Assembly (NCBI GenBank): GCA_008508345.1
Contig: QNGE01000989.1
Span: 1-64,000 of the forward strand
Reading direction: 5' to 3'
DNA: 64,000 bases
Source of the DNA: Paragonimus westermani
Taxonomy: Eukaryota > Platyhelminthes > Trematoda > Plagiorchiida > Troglotrematidae
The translations under genes and the position numbers were made by a program. Positions 12,450-25,000 of this stretch are shown here, piece after piece (the first letter of the stretch is position 1; each line of letters opens with the position of its first letter). The notes beneath the pieces are model-generated. The model was not told the origin of the DNA and made no database searches. It was given only the letters and a program-made list of their open reading frames with translations.

Positions 12450-13490
12450 TCCCCACTCACTTGCACGTATCCTGCTTGTCGGTGCGACGTGCCCCGAGTG
12501 CTTTGTTGCTGTCTGATTTCGTCAGCCGTCACCACGGCCCTGGATGGTTTGAAATGATGACCAGTTTCCTCAGCCGTCACCGATGTCCTGACTAAATTGT
12601 TTTGGTGAGTTTGCCTCTTAACAGTCAGTAAAGGCTATCCGCACCTGACTGCTTCACTGCGTCGTTGGTGAAATCGGCTTGAAAAGTCTCCACAGAAATC
12701 TGGAAGTAATGTTGAAGAAATTGTGATTATTTACCAGATCCCATTATAATCTGTACGAGTTGGTGCGTGATATGTCTACCAAATTAAAACGTAGAAAAAT
12801 TATTAATAAACACATTAAAAATTTGAAACGGCACAAACAGATGCCTACTCATGAGGACCATGTTTCTGTACATACGAGTAGCATCAATTTAGGTCTCATC
12901 ATATAATTTGAACCAGTCTTGGCTGTGCAGTCTGAGCACATTTAGATATATGTGCAGCCAATACTGACAAGTCTCTCCCGGTTTTTAGGCGCACGAGTGT
13001 TCAGGTGGATAGTCGGTCTTTCACTATGCGTATAATTGCGTTTTGCATCATTGCACTAAGTCACCTCGATAGTGTCAAAACTTTCACCATTGCAAAAAGA
13101 AACCCTAGATGAAATGGATCAATATAGGTCAATATCCCGCAGGTTATCGCTCGCATAATGTGTGTGACAGAAGCGACCGCGTTACAATTTACCCCACTCG
13201 GCCCGACTTTACTTCGAACGTTTCCATTTCATTCTTTTTATCCCTAAACTTCGTATCATTTCAGCCTGATTCAAACCACAAATATCTAATACTCTACAAT
13301 GGACTTGCTGGCATTTCTAGGTCCATTGTAATGAGAATAACCTAACTTTCTGGGAGTCGTATCACTATTGACTACAAGACAACAAGAGCTGAAAAGATCG
13401 TTTACTGACTGTTAGTTCCATTTGAATACTTAACGATTTGTTTTGTATAGTTAAACAGCACTTTACACAAGGCTTATTTCTACAAATAAG
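12450..13490. other. no supportable gene
   Basis: The first 130 bases (on the minus strand upstream of the candidate LTR) are GC-richer and may be further retroelement sequence. The remainder holds only short frames without motifs. Confidence 0.4.
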
Positions 13491-13725
13491 TTTGTTTTGT
13501 GGTATGTTTGTCTGGTCTTGTCAGAAGCGGTACCACATATATGGAAAAGCCATTTCGGACAGTGGTAATTGAAAGATTCTCGATTACAACTAACTATGGC
13601 TGAAAATGTGACAACATGTCAAAGACAGATCTATTCGCTTGTGGAGTGATAGCTGGATTGCTCAGCTAGTGACCCTGAAAAACAGTGTGATTTGAAAGAC
13701 CTAAACAAACATACCACAAAACAAA
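13491..13725. mobile_element. MITE-like element with perfect 21-bp terminal inverted repeats
   Basis: The 21 bases at 13491-13511 (beginning tttgttttgtgg) are the exact reverse complement of 13705-13725. They enclose about 190 bp with no coding potential. The next 10-12 bases inward remain partly complementary. Size and structure fit a miniature inverted-repeat transposable element or a foldback element. I see no obvious target-site duplication, so the outer boundary may differ. Confidence 0.55.
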
Positions 13726-16700
13726 GTCGTGTTTATGGGTGATAGATCGAATGACTGGAGTGTGCAAGGAAGCAATACAAACACTTTTACCTATCGGAAC
13801 GTAAAGAACGTCCTGGTAACTTAAAGCTCAGGGACGATCCTGGATGTCAAACCCGCACGATGTGAATCGACATAAACGTATAAAGAATTTTTCGAGTCTC
13901 AGGATGGTCAATTGATAAGAACCATCTTTTGCGACACACTCAGTTTCCAACAAACAGCCACGCACATCAAGGCTTCATGATATTTGAAAGCTGGTTGAAG
14001 AAGGTCCCTTTTTAGAAAAACACCCATCACTCGAATGAGTTAATCAGAACGAGCACAGCCAACTAACCTTCATAAGTGGATCGCCTACCGGCAGTCTATA
14101 GTGTGTTCCAGTGTAAATTTATAAACGTGAACTCCAGTGATTATATTCTGTACGACAACACGTCTAGATCCTTCAACGCTGAACCACAGGGGTCCTTATT
14201 AGTAAGGCGAAATTGGAATTTCACTGACGAGCTGACTGACCACGACAAACATATTATACCTTATCTGTGGTTCAAGGTGAATCCATCTACCCATCAGAAT
14301 TAAAGTTTCTGGAGGGGATGAGTTGAGATGACTTGGAAACTATGTGGAACAATAGTTTGTAACTGGGGCTACCAGCGTGAATAGTTGAAATTTTAATACT
14401 ACGTGAGATTTTTCAGAGAGTAAGGGAGATGTTGGCATCAAACGGTGCACTCACGTCACCTCGACCACCAGGGTCGTGAAAATAAATTTCGTTCGTCTCT
14501 CTCTGCGATAGCTAGGTTACGCAGTCAAACAGCACAGAAGACCAGGAATTTCTCCAAGCTGAAGAAGACACTCACTGAAGCCCTAAATAGGATGCCCCTC
14601 TTCTATATGTATGCGCATCAATTCTTATCAGTCATGTGGTTTTGTGTTCACGCCTCGTTACCATGGATGTTGCAGTTTTTGTTTGAGCAGGCTCACACTT
14701 ACCGGCTCCTCTGCGTCTTACGGCAACGAACGCCTTGTAATGCAAAAGCCGGAAAATTGCTCATCTCACTGAACTCGTAAAAAGGATGGTGAGAGGCTCG
14801 GAGGTAGAAATCGTGTATGAATGTGATCGACCTCTAGATTACAGGGAGAATATTGTCATCAAAATATACGTTAATTGTGGTGAAAAGTGAAATGACGACT
14901 GCATTATCGTTCAGGTTTGTTACAAGTGAGGTTTAATGGGATTCCAATTCAGATCGAGAAACGGCAGACATAGTAATACCTTAATAGTTTTCAGAATCAA
15001 AGAGGAACACAATCGCTGATGTCGTTTCCACACACAGTCTTCACTAGAGCAATTGAGAGCGGTTTCATGTACCCGATTGACTGATTGATAATAGTACAAG
15101 AACGTGAGTGGCATAAAACAGACTCATTTGATGGTAAACAATGCACTTTGTTTAAAGAGAGCATGTGGTTTTATTAGTTACGTTTCGAATAACCCCTTCA
15201 GCATCACTTTTCATGACCTTGGATAGAGTAATTTGAGTGTTTTATTCCGACAAGCCTTCGGTTGAATGGTCTCACTCAGTACCTGATGGGCAATCTCAAC
15301 GCATCAGCTGATCATCGCTCTGATTTTTCGGAATTATTCTATCAACAGTTGCTTCCGCACGGGTGTTGATTGATCACACTTCGTCCATTGAGGAAACCAC
15401 TTCAGTATTCTCTCATTCCCCCAAGAAACACTGTGATCAGTTGACCATTTTAGGTTGGATTTACACACCAAATCGATGCATAATCTGATTTACACGTCAA
15501 ATCAGTGCATAATTCAACCTCACAAACACAGTTGACAATTCCGCAGCTTGTCCCACAGGAACGATGCACAAATATCCACACCTGATGGATGTAAAACTCA
15601 TTTGTTCGCTTGAGATTCGTTTAAAATTATACACTTGCCCATCTTTGAATTTGCACAACGTTCCACTCAGCTTTCAAGGCTGAACTCACGACTTGTCTGT
15701 CAGACTTCCACGCTTTAATCGATCGCTAAACGTTCGACGCTTCCCTCAGAAATCAGCTCGTGGAGACAATTGAGTATGTGTAAGAGAACTATGAGATCAA
15801 CGCTGAGATGTGATCAGTCCAACAGTGAAGTCTTGGAATGATTTGGTCTCATTGTTACCGATTTTAGTGAATACTAGGTAAATGCGCTGAAGTTTCACGG
15901 GATACGTGCTCGTCCACTTCACTCTGTATGCGGTGATGTGTTGAACGGACAAAGCCAACCAAAGTGTATTTGAGTGTCACAGATTTGTTGCCTGGATAGT
16001 CCATAAAATGAAAATATCGGCCATCAACATTCCTGGTGGTCAGTGTAGCAAACACAGCCGTCGGGTACTGTGTGCAAACACTTGGCACAAGATAGGAGTT
16101 AATGAATATTATTGCTTCTGTGTGGTCCAATACAAACATTGGAGATCTGCTGTAGCCTTACAGTTCTTGCTGATATATCTGTCCCCTATGTTAATGAGAT
16201 TGGACTAAAAGTCTTCTGGATGGCGAAAGTTCTGTCGTTCGGATCTCACACATAAGTTGCCGCAAGCTTTGTTGCGATCGATTGGCGTCAATCAACCCGA
16301 AATGTCCATCAACCGCTACGTTGAATAATTTTGTTTCCTTATGAAAAAACGCTATGTTCCAATAAACGGAGATTGTTTAATGCTGCTCAGATTTCGGTTT
16401 TTATTTTTCTCTTGACTGAGTAGCCCAGTATTCAGCACTTACGATCACAGGGATAAGAAGAAAACGGACCAATCATTATTACACTGTCCATCGACACAAA
16501 CCATTCGATGAACCAACCCGAAAATGTCCACGGGTAGCAGAAGCCGAAATACAAGCTGAAGTTCTCAAAGTACTCAGCGAATACAAGAAACTGTTGAAAA
16601 ACATTTCATCAGACGAATTACTGTGAGCCGGCTGTTTAAATAAGTTGCATACACGAAAATTTTACCATCTAATTTGGTGATGCATTTTCAGTGTAAGTTT

Positions 16701-18931
16701 AGATGACCGTATGCTCGGCCGACATCGGAGGTATCCATAAATCTTTTGACCAACAAACGTCGAATGGGCTTTAAGAGAAACAGCACAGCAGGTGTTCCAC
16801 AGGCTTATCATTCACATGTCACATCAAACGAATTATTAGCCAATTTGATGAACAAGTTCCATTGTTTACTTGGGTTCGGAATCAAGCGGGCTGTTGCAAA
16901 ATGCCATCAGGTCGCCATACCTGTTGGTTGTCCCCTATACAAATCACACTATTTATGTGAAAAACCGAACTATACGTGATCTTTCTCTGACCTTAGTTTG
17001 TGTCACCCTATCAACTACCTACCACAAAAAAAATGAAATGAACATCAAGTAGTCGCTCACAGCGAACAGGCTCTCCATGTAGAGCTAGATTCGACGGTTG
17101 TATTGAGGTAATTCCCGTTTACGGCACGTTTCTCTTAGGCACACATGGACACAATCATTTGCTGCCACTCAACAAAGTGGAACAGATCTCCTTTTTGTGT
17201 AAGACTAGGACTGAGAAGGCTGGAGGATCACCACGTGTTGTTTACTGTGAAAATGTTGTGAAACATGATGATACTTTGTACGGATTACCTAGTATATTGT
17301 GAACAATACGCGTTCATATCCAAACTCTTTATGGAATCACTGAAAGCAAGATGTGACAAAAATACGTTTTTCATAAAAAAAATATTTCAGTTACGTCCAT
17401 GAGATATTACTATTTGAATCAGTTGCAAGCAACGTTCAGCATCGACGAATGTGCACATTTTCATCTCATTCGTTCGGGTTGGCAAAACCGGTGTTTGTCT
17501 CTCGGGTGAGTCAGCTAGTGAACAGGAGAGTTGAAGCAACCGGAATGACTGTTTCTGCTCCTGCGAAGTTGGATTACGTGACTTCAATGGCGACCACCGC
17601 TCGTCAATGAATTGATATCCGTAGAATCGACGGAAACTTAAAGAGACTAGTGGAACGTCAATCTAGTTCACTTTGCTGATTTTTGTCAGTCTGATGATTT
17701 ACAAAAGCAGTATTGCTCGACTTCCTTTCATCTGTCCAGAACGTTTTTGAATAATTTTTCCAACTGCACTGAATGTGAGACGACCTACCAGTTGTCTATC
17801 CAGTACGTTACCTTTGGAAAGCAATCGCACAGGTAAAAAAGCTTTTGCTCAACCTCAGGAATGCTTTCTGGTAACCGCATACTTTTCACATGTTTGGTCA
17901 CATGGGTATGTGGGTGGCCATTTCCGTGGGGACTGAGGGATGTAAATTCTAACCGGTGATCCGACATCCACTTGACTCCATTTCTGAGGTGAGTTTCCAG
18001 GGTAGACGTGCGCAGCTGAACTCATACATATCAGCCATAATGGTGGCGAGTTCATTCATTTATAAGACTGAACTTGTCAATTAAAGCATCAAGTAAGATA
18101 TCTCCAGTCTTCTTATAGACTTCGCCGTTAAAAGAAACTGTACGCGGTGAACACATCTTAAAAACAAATCTATCAACTAAACCTTTGACATACCGTTTAT
18201 AATGTTATCGTTTCGGAAAAAATAACGTGGCTAGCCTACTGCCTTTTATTGCTCGAAAATATTGAGCGGTTCTACTTAAGCAAGTTATGTATAAGTAAAA
18301 CCACAAATCTGAATGACAAAGCTACAAGTCAAAAACAATCATTTACTGATGTATTATTAATACCATGGATGGGCTGACACACTACCAAGGGAAGTGTGCA
18401 AAAACGAAAACGGAAACATCAGTGTTCCTTGAAAACAAAAACTATCGGTAGCAGGCATTGTTTTAGAGGACATTCTGTAAAACGACGGCATCTGAAAAGT
18501 CAGGGATCTCTTGGGAAGGACATTTTTATAGCCACAGCCCACCCAAAAATAAATGCGTCGTCCATCTCTGCGGTAATCACAGCTGAATTAGCTGATACAT
18601 TTCAAACCATTCTTTGTTGGCGGGAATGCAATCGATAAACAGCACCGCTAATTCCTCGGCAGTCTTCCTAATTCAATTTCGTGTCAGCTAATGTGCACAT
18701 CTGCCAACGATTTTTTGTGTTCCACGTTGACATAGGTGAAGGTCAGCAGTTTTCTTTCAGTTTCTTTATTTCTTCCGGTTTGCTATTGCTTCGACGTACT
18801 GTCCTGTGCATTTCGTTAGAGAATTAATAGAGTAAAGGTTTAAGGTGAACAAGCATGTTCGCCTCCCCTACACAGAAATAATTAGCCCTGTAAGAAGTTT
18901 AACTGAAAAAGGTTCATCGTTAAAACGTTTA
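13726..18931. other. no supportable gene
   Basis: Several 60-110 codon frames exist (for example 14445-14780 plus), but none has a recognisable domain or clean splice structure. The only structured item is the 29-bp tandem pair at 15458-15515. Confidence 0.4.
15458..15515 (+). repeat. 29-bp unit repeated twice
   Basis: Two adjacent 29-base units beginning gatttacac and sharing gcataat differ at a few positions. It is a short local duplication with no coding content. Confidence 0.6.
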
Positions 18932-18968
18932 CACTTGGTTTTTCAGCCGACAGAACAAGCCCGTGGGA
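18932..18968 (+). promoter_or_regulatory. strong 3' splice acceptor just upstream of the HSP110-like start
   Basis: A pyrimidine-rich tract ending tttttcag (AG at 18945-18946) lies 22 bases before the ATG at 18969. It can be the acceptor of a 5' UTR intron, or a spliced-leader trans-splicing acceptor, which flatworms use at many genes. The sequence cannot separate the two. Confidence 0.6.
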
Positions 18969-19073
18969 ATGGGTATAAGTGCCGTTGGGTTCGACGTTGG
19001 ATGCCAGAATTCATTTGTAGCCATTCTGGATACAAAGGGTTTACAAACAGTGGTCAACGAAAACGGCTCTAGA
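18969..19073 (+). CDS. HSP110-like exon 1: start and phosphate-1 loop
   Basis: MGISAVGFDVGCQNSFVA matches the HSP110 opening (GFDVGxQxxxVA), with Asp9 equal to Hsc70 Asp10. The exon continues to VVNENGSR. I end it at AGA before gtaacc, because this keeps phase 0 into exon 2. The better-looking donor eight bases later (gtaagc at 19082) would put exon 2 out of frame. Confidence 0.85.
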
Positions 19074-22000
19074 GTAACCTCGTAAGCTCTGATTTTCTTA
19101 TTTAAGATGAACATTTACTAGAACCTGTGTAACGTTTTTAAACAATCAGCGTTTTGTCGGTACGTTGGCCACCCTCCACGGCGGCGAATCGAAAATGACC
19201 ACATTGCTGAACTTTGTGGATCTTCTGGGTTGCAAGTATAAACCCAGCATACAAAATGACCCAATACTTTCCTCATATAAACTAGAGGACACTTGTCACG
19301 ATCGTGTTGGAGTTCGGGTGAGTGTTCCGACAAACTTAACGTCTTACTACTGCAAACAAATTGTTCATGTTTTGTAGACGCGGTTTGCGAACAAGTCATG
19401 GATTTTCATCCCAGAACAGCTGCTGGCCATGCAATTACTTCAGCTGAAATGCATGGTTGAGAAATGCAGTGAAATCGAGCTATCAAATGTAGTTATTAGT
19501 ATACCGGTTCATTATAACACCATGCAAAGACAAGCGGTTCGAGACGCCGTATCTATTGCAGGTTTAAAGTGCTTGCACTTACAATGTGACACCACAGCAA
19601 GTATACTGTGATCCAGTATAAGGACTGGTAACCCTATTTAACCCTCTAGTTGCTCTCACCTACGCTTACTACAATCGAACCAACTTGACCGGTCTCCTGT
19701 CTCCGTTAACCATGGTGTTTGTGAGCATTGGGTACCGGACTAGTCAAGTAGCTGTATGTACCCTTGACGGACGATCCTTGAAGATGCTAGCCACTGTCAG
19801 CGATCCGGAGTTAGGCGGAAGAAAGTTCGACAAGAGACTGTTCAAATTATTCGGCAAAAGATTCGAGCGAAAACACAACGTACAGGTAAGCAGCTTTGGC
19901 CTTTCATCAATTTAACCCTTAATATATTCTTCAAAATGATCTTTAGCTATCGAGCCATCCTGAATCTGCAAGACGTCTGCTAACTGCTTGCGAGGCACTC
20001 AAGATACGTATGTCCTCGACCTCATCACTTTTGCCAATCAAAGTGGAATCACTGGTGAAAAACAAAGACTTGGTTGACCAAATGCAGAGGAAAGAATTTG
20101 AGGTAATATCCTGATCGATTTTTTTATCACGTGACTCACTGTTTTCCTCTCTCTCACCTTGCTCCCTGAGTAGGCTGTGTGTCACACGCTTCTCTCCCGT
20201 TTTGAACAATTGCTTCGGCAAAGTCTGCTACTGGCTGAACTGGAACCCAGCAACGTACACGCCATCGAACTAGTGGGCGGAAGTTGTCGAATTCCAGCGT
20301 TGCAAACAATTGTGGCTCGAGTGTTTGGCAAATCCGGATCAGCCACAATGAATGCTCAGGAAGCAGTTGCATTGGGCTGTGCGATTCGCGTAAGAACCAG
20401 TCATTTTTAACGGTGCCTCGATTGATGCTGATATTCCGTATCGAATTCATAAATTGTTAAGAAGTCAGGACCATTCGTTTCTAATTTTATCGATAGCTTT
20501 TCTTTCCTTTCACAAAGTATCCGAAACTTAAGGTGCTTTTAATATAGGCTTCAGATCCGCCCAGTTTGGAGGTAGGATAGACCCGGCCACTGTTCAAAAA
20601 GACGGTGTCAGTTTAAATCGGCCGTCAACTGCACTCTGGTCACGTGATTTGTCACCAGAATTCCGGTGCAAACTTTTGTCATTGCAAAGAGTTACAAATT
20701 CTATTTTTACAACCGACTTGTGATTAAAATGTATGTACCGAAACAGATAACAGTAGGAGAACGATATATTTCAGTATGTAGGCAAATACAGGTCGCAGCA
20801 CTGAATACCGCACAAATGTGCTCAAGGATATGCACTATATGGAGTGCATCTCAACCCAACCATCGATTTAGTTTAAACACTAAACAGAATTGGATGACCA
20901 GTTCCCGATCTTAGGCTTGTGTCTAAAAGATTGGTTTCTTTTTGAGTGATTGGCGCATATTATACACGAATAAAGAACAAGGCTCAAGCAAATAAATAGG
21001 CGTGTGGTGATAAAGGTGGTTTTTATTCAATTTATATACACTATGATTGAGTAGTTTTAGAAATCCAATGAGTTACTAGATCAATCACTGCTAGATGCAA
21101 CTTATTGCGATCGAATGTGATTTAAACCTTTATACAAATCCAGTTTTTCTGTTTGTTTTATACAAATCGAAGATGATTACGAGGAATGATAAATAGTCGA
21201 CACATTGTGAAGTGTCATTCTTGCTAAGGGTTATGAAGCGAAAGAAAAATGGGAAACGATAAGTAGTTTTCAGTACAAACTGTTGACAAACAACCCTAAA
21301 TGTTAGTATGTTGATCGCATCTGAAATCCAACAGAAACTGAGGACATAGATAATTATTATGTTGTTAAGACCAAATACCAAGATAAACTAGTCTGTTCAC
21401 TTGATCCTTTTACGGTCTTAGTCAGGCTTACCTACGTGGATGTTCACTGATTTCGGGTCAGAACGTTCGGTTCTATCGCCTCGTTTGTTCGTGGTATGCT
21501 CGAACTTGCCAGACGGCTTCCTCACTTAATATACCTTCATCTCCAACGTGTCACATACTGAAAGAAAACATACACGGAAAGCCACGCGTTCCGAGGTCTG
21601 TTTGATGGATTATACACTATGACCGGTCTGAGTCATCCGCAACTCGAAGATGTTGCACAGTTACACCAATGTCAATTGAGATTATGTCGGCTGAATTCGT
21701 AGTAGCCTATTATACTTTGGATTTTGATGACAAAATCATAAGTGTGTGCGGTGTAGGTTTTGCGTGGCACTAAGTAAGATGTCTGTGATTTCTGCTGAGT
21801 GACTGAAGTCCAGTGTGCACAAGAATCTGATGAGCGCTAACGACCACAAAACCGGTTTTTTTTCTGCTGGTATATTTGACCAACAAATAAATACCTTCTC
21901 GATTGAGTCAATTCGTGGCCCATGTGGTTTGCAATTCAGTCTTTCTCGAAGCGTCAGCTCTGAAATATAAAGTGCCGGCAGTATTGTAACGTACTGCTTA

Positions 22001-25000
22001 TGTTGCGACGGGTGTCTAAGTGATACCAGATAATGTTGTCCAGCTAGCATATTTCGCATGATGATCACCATGTCCGTGTTCACTCTATAAACGCGGTAAG
22101 TTCTGTCCCTTCTCATTCGATCCAATGGCTTCTAATAAGAAATGGCTGTCCAATTTGAATACATTGCAAATAAAATACGAGTCTACTATTGACAGTCTAT
22201 ATCACCGCATCATATCCAGTGAACTTATGCTTTATTTTGTCAATAATATTCTATATCTAAAGAAGACACATTTGAGACCATTTACTTTTCTATTCAGGGT
22301 TAGTTTAAACGTGGATGCGATAGCAAACACAATTTGTGGCACTCACAAAATTCAGAAGCTGGTATATTACTTGAAGGCAGAGTGAAAAACCTGCCTGATC
22401 CTGTTCAACAGGCGAAATTGATGTTATGCGCCATCAATCGTTTTTCTGTCTTACTGAAATGGGTTTTATCGTTTCAAATGTCACATTATTGCTCTGACTG
22501 TTGCGCAAATATTGGTCTCGGACTACCGAAAACGGGTATAATGGTTGCTGCTTTTTTCGATTATATAAGATGCTGTTTTGTAGGTGGTAAGAGAGTGATT
22601 ATTGGTGCTGTGGATGCAATTTCTTAGTAAGGTGTGGTGATCACCAAACTGGTTAAAGATAATTCCCTACTAAAGGTCAGTGAATGGTACTTTTCTAAAG
22701 ATACTTTCCAACCAGTGTTTATGTTCAGTCATGCAAGCCGATTGTGGTCAGCGGATTCCGAAAAGCAGGTATTCGGCACACAAGACCATGGAAGTTCATT
22801 TTCTTGAAACTTAAAAGTACATTTGTTAGGCTTGTTAAGTCTTGCTTTAAGAAGCTCGACCCCTTTTACCACGACGAGCTTTTTTGCGTAAGTCCAGCCA
22901 ATGGAGGTCGAAGAGATGCATGAAAGCAGTTGGTTGCAAACAAGTACCTGCATTTTGAATTCATCTTTCGAAGCTGAGTTTTCATGACCCATGTAATTTC
23001 TGACCGGATGGGTACAAATGTGACTCACGTATATGGATTTGGGCGTGTTTTTGCAAAGGTAACTGTAATGTTGAGTTGTTAACAAAACTGACAAGTGAAG
23101 ATTCTGAGAAATTTGTTGCATAACTTGGCTTTGATCAGACACGAAATCTCGGTGCTGGTTTGTTATTGTGTGTTATTTATAAAGTTTGAAGCTGACTGTT
23201 TGAAAACAAACTTTTGGAGACTAAGAACAGTTAGTGTTCTCCTTTCTCTTCTGTGGTAAACAGTCTGTCAAAAAAGCATCTCCTAACAAACACCAACGTT
23301 CTTACAGGTGCTGGTAATTTTTTTCAAAAAATTTACCATTTAGAAGGAGAGAGACTGATTCTTAACAAACGACACCCTTATGAAAAGGATACTTGAAAAA
23401 GAAGGGTTTTCTTTACAATTCACGATCTAGTTCCAGCATGGTTTACATAAATATAGTAATCAACATTTAGCATGACGGCTCTGGAGTAGCAATGACCTGA
23501 ATATGGCCTCTGTTATGGTCTATCCTCATCACAACCGCAGTACGGTGTGAGTCCGGTTAGCAGTTCAGAGAACTACATAAGGCTTCACTCGTGACTAGAC
23601 TCAGACTGATTTATGCGCTAACTAATTGGTCAGTGGTCATTGCTTTTTGTTGAGACGAGGAGTGACTAGTTTACTGCCGCCTGAAGTTCATTCTAGTCCA
23701 TGAAACGAAGCTACAAAGCGCGGATACTTGAAGTTGGTTTGTCCCAGTCCGCTCCAAGCAAACCTGCACGTAACCGAGCAAAGATACGCTATGCACCACA
23801 GACACACAGGCAGGAGTTATCAAGTTGGCCTACGCCATACCATCTGCGATTGCAGACTGAATACGAAGTGCTTCGCTCGGAGGGTAGTGAAAGCTGTAAG
23901 GAAGCTGTCTCGCTGATGACACCTTACTCTCACTTGCAGCTCGGTTGTTTGTTTGCAAGGTGTGAGCACTTTGATGCTGAATGTTTAATACAGACGTAGT
24001 CATTTTCAGTAGTTAGGTCCCTTCCCGTCCCCTTCTTTTTTCCTTCTCTCCGATATATATAGGGTTTGCTTTTTATTCATGACTGTGTGGCAGTTAAGCC
24101 TTAGTGTGAACCAGTGATGTATTGCTGTCTATGGTGGTGATGATGATGATGATGATGATGATGAGAGCACTGAAACATGTGAAACGGGGTTTGTCTGTCT
24201 TGAACATCTCATGCCAGTGAGAAACAGCAACAAAACTACCGGCAACTATCAAGACTCTTGGGGAAACACGGTTTCATTGTCACCAAAACAATATTGGCCA
24301 AAAGCAAAATTTATCCGGAAGTCATGATTGAACATGTGTACGGCATGGGATTGCAGGCAACTTAAAAATGGTTTCTTACCTCAAGTCTTTTACCTAACCA
24401 GAAGGTACTAAAACTCGTTACCTTCATTGAGAAGGAGTTGTTCCCAGCTAGTGATTGTTAGTCTGTGAAACCCCAAAAAAGATCTGTTATCACTTCATGC
24501 GACCTTTCCAGTGAATGAGGTGTTGTTTACTAAGGCATGGTTAGCAAATTAACGATTGACCTCTAACAAACAGGCGCATGGTGCTCGCATGATGAAAATT
24601 TGAACGGTGACGAAACTGCTGTACTACTCCAGACAACACAATGCTAAGTGAGTTTCAGAGTGGGCGTACGCTTTTAGAAAGATGACAGCGCATAAATTTC
24701 GCGAAATTTTGACGCAACCTGATAACAAAGAAGTTGTTTTGATTTCTGAACTCTCACAGGTAAATTGGTATCGGGAGTTTTCAAGAAAGTCGAACCCAAC
24801 GAACTCTTATTTTCTTCCAACCCACTGTCTGAAAAAGAATATTGTTTAAAAGAAGACCAACTAGCTTGGCGAGGTACACAGTTTCTATGAGAAGTCTAAT
24901 AAACTGAATATATCCGAGCAAATCCTCATCCACCCCTTATGAGAACAACTAAATGCTATCCTAATAAATTATCCTCATTAAAGAGAGCTATTGCACGGTC

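Noticed and set aside
19082..19149. microexon between HSP110-like exons 1 and 2 using donor gtaagc at 19082
   Set aside because: Any such exon meets a stop codon or leaves introns of under 26 bases, and the phase does not fit exon 2.
18969..20389. assignment to the ER paralogue HYOU1
   Set aside because: There is no N-terminal signal peptide, and the phosphate-1, LGGRKFD and lid segments fit cytosolic HSP110/HSPA4 better.
20549..20572. 24-base microexon in intron 6
   Set aside because: Splice-like borders and an open phase exist, but its eight residues match nothing in the family, and joining exon 6 directly to exon 7 gives the better alignment.
21736..22125. 129-codon minus-strand frame
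   Set aside because: Arg-rich start but no motif or homology I recognise; probably chance.
22729..23142. 137-codon minus-strand frame
   Set aside because: No recognisable domain, and it lies within an intron of a plus-strand gene; not supportable as a gene.
24138..24164. regular repeats suggestive of a CRISPR-like array
   Set aside because: It is a simple trinucleotide microsatellite. The genome is eukaryotic and no spaced repeat array exists in the window.
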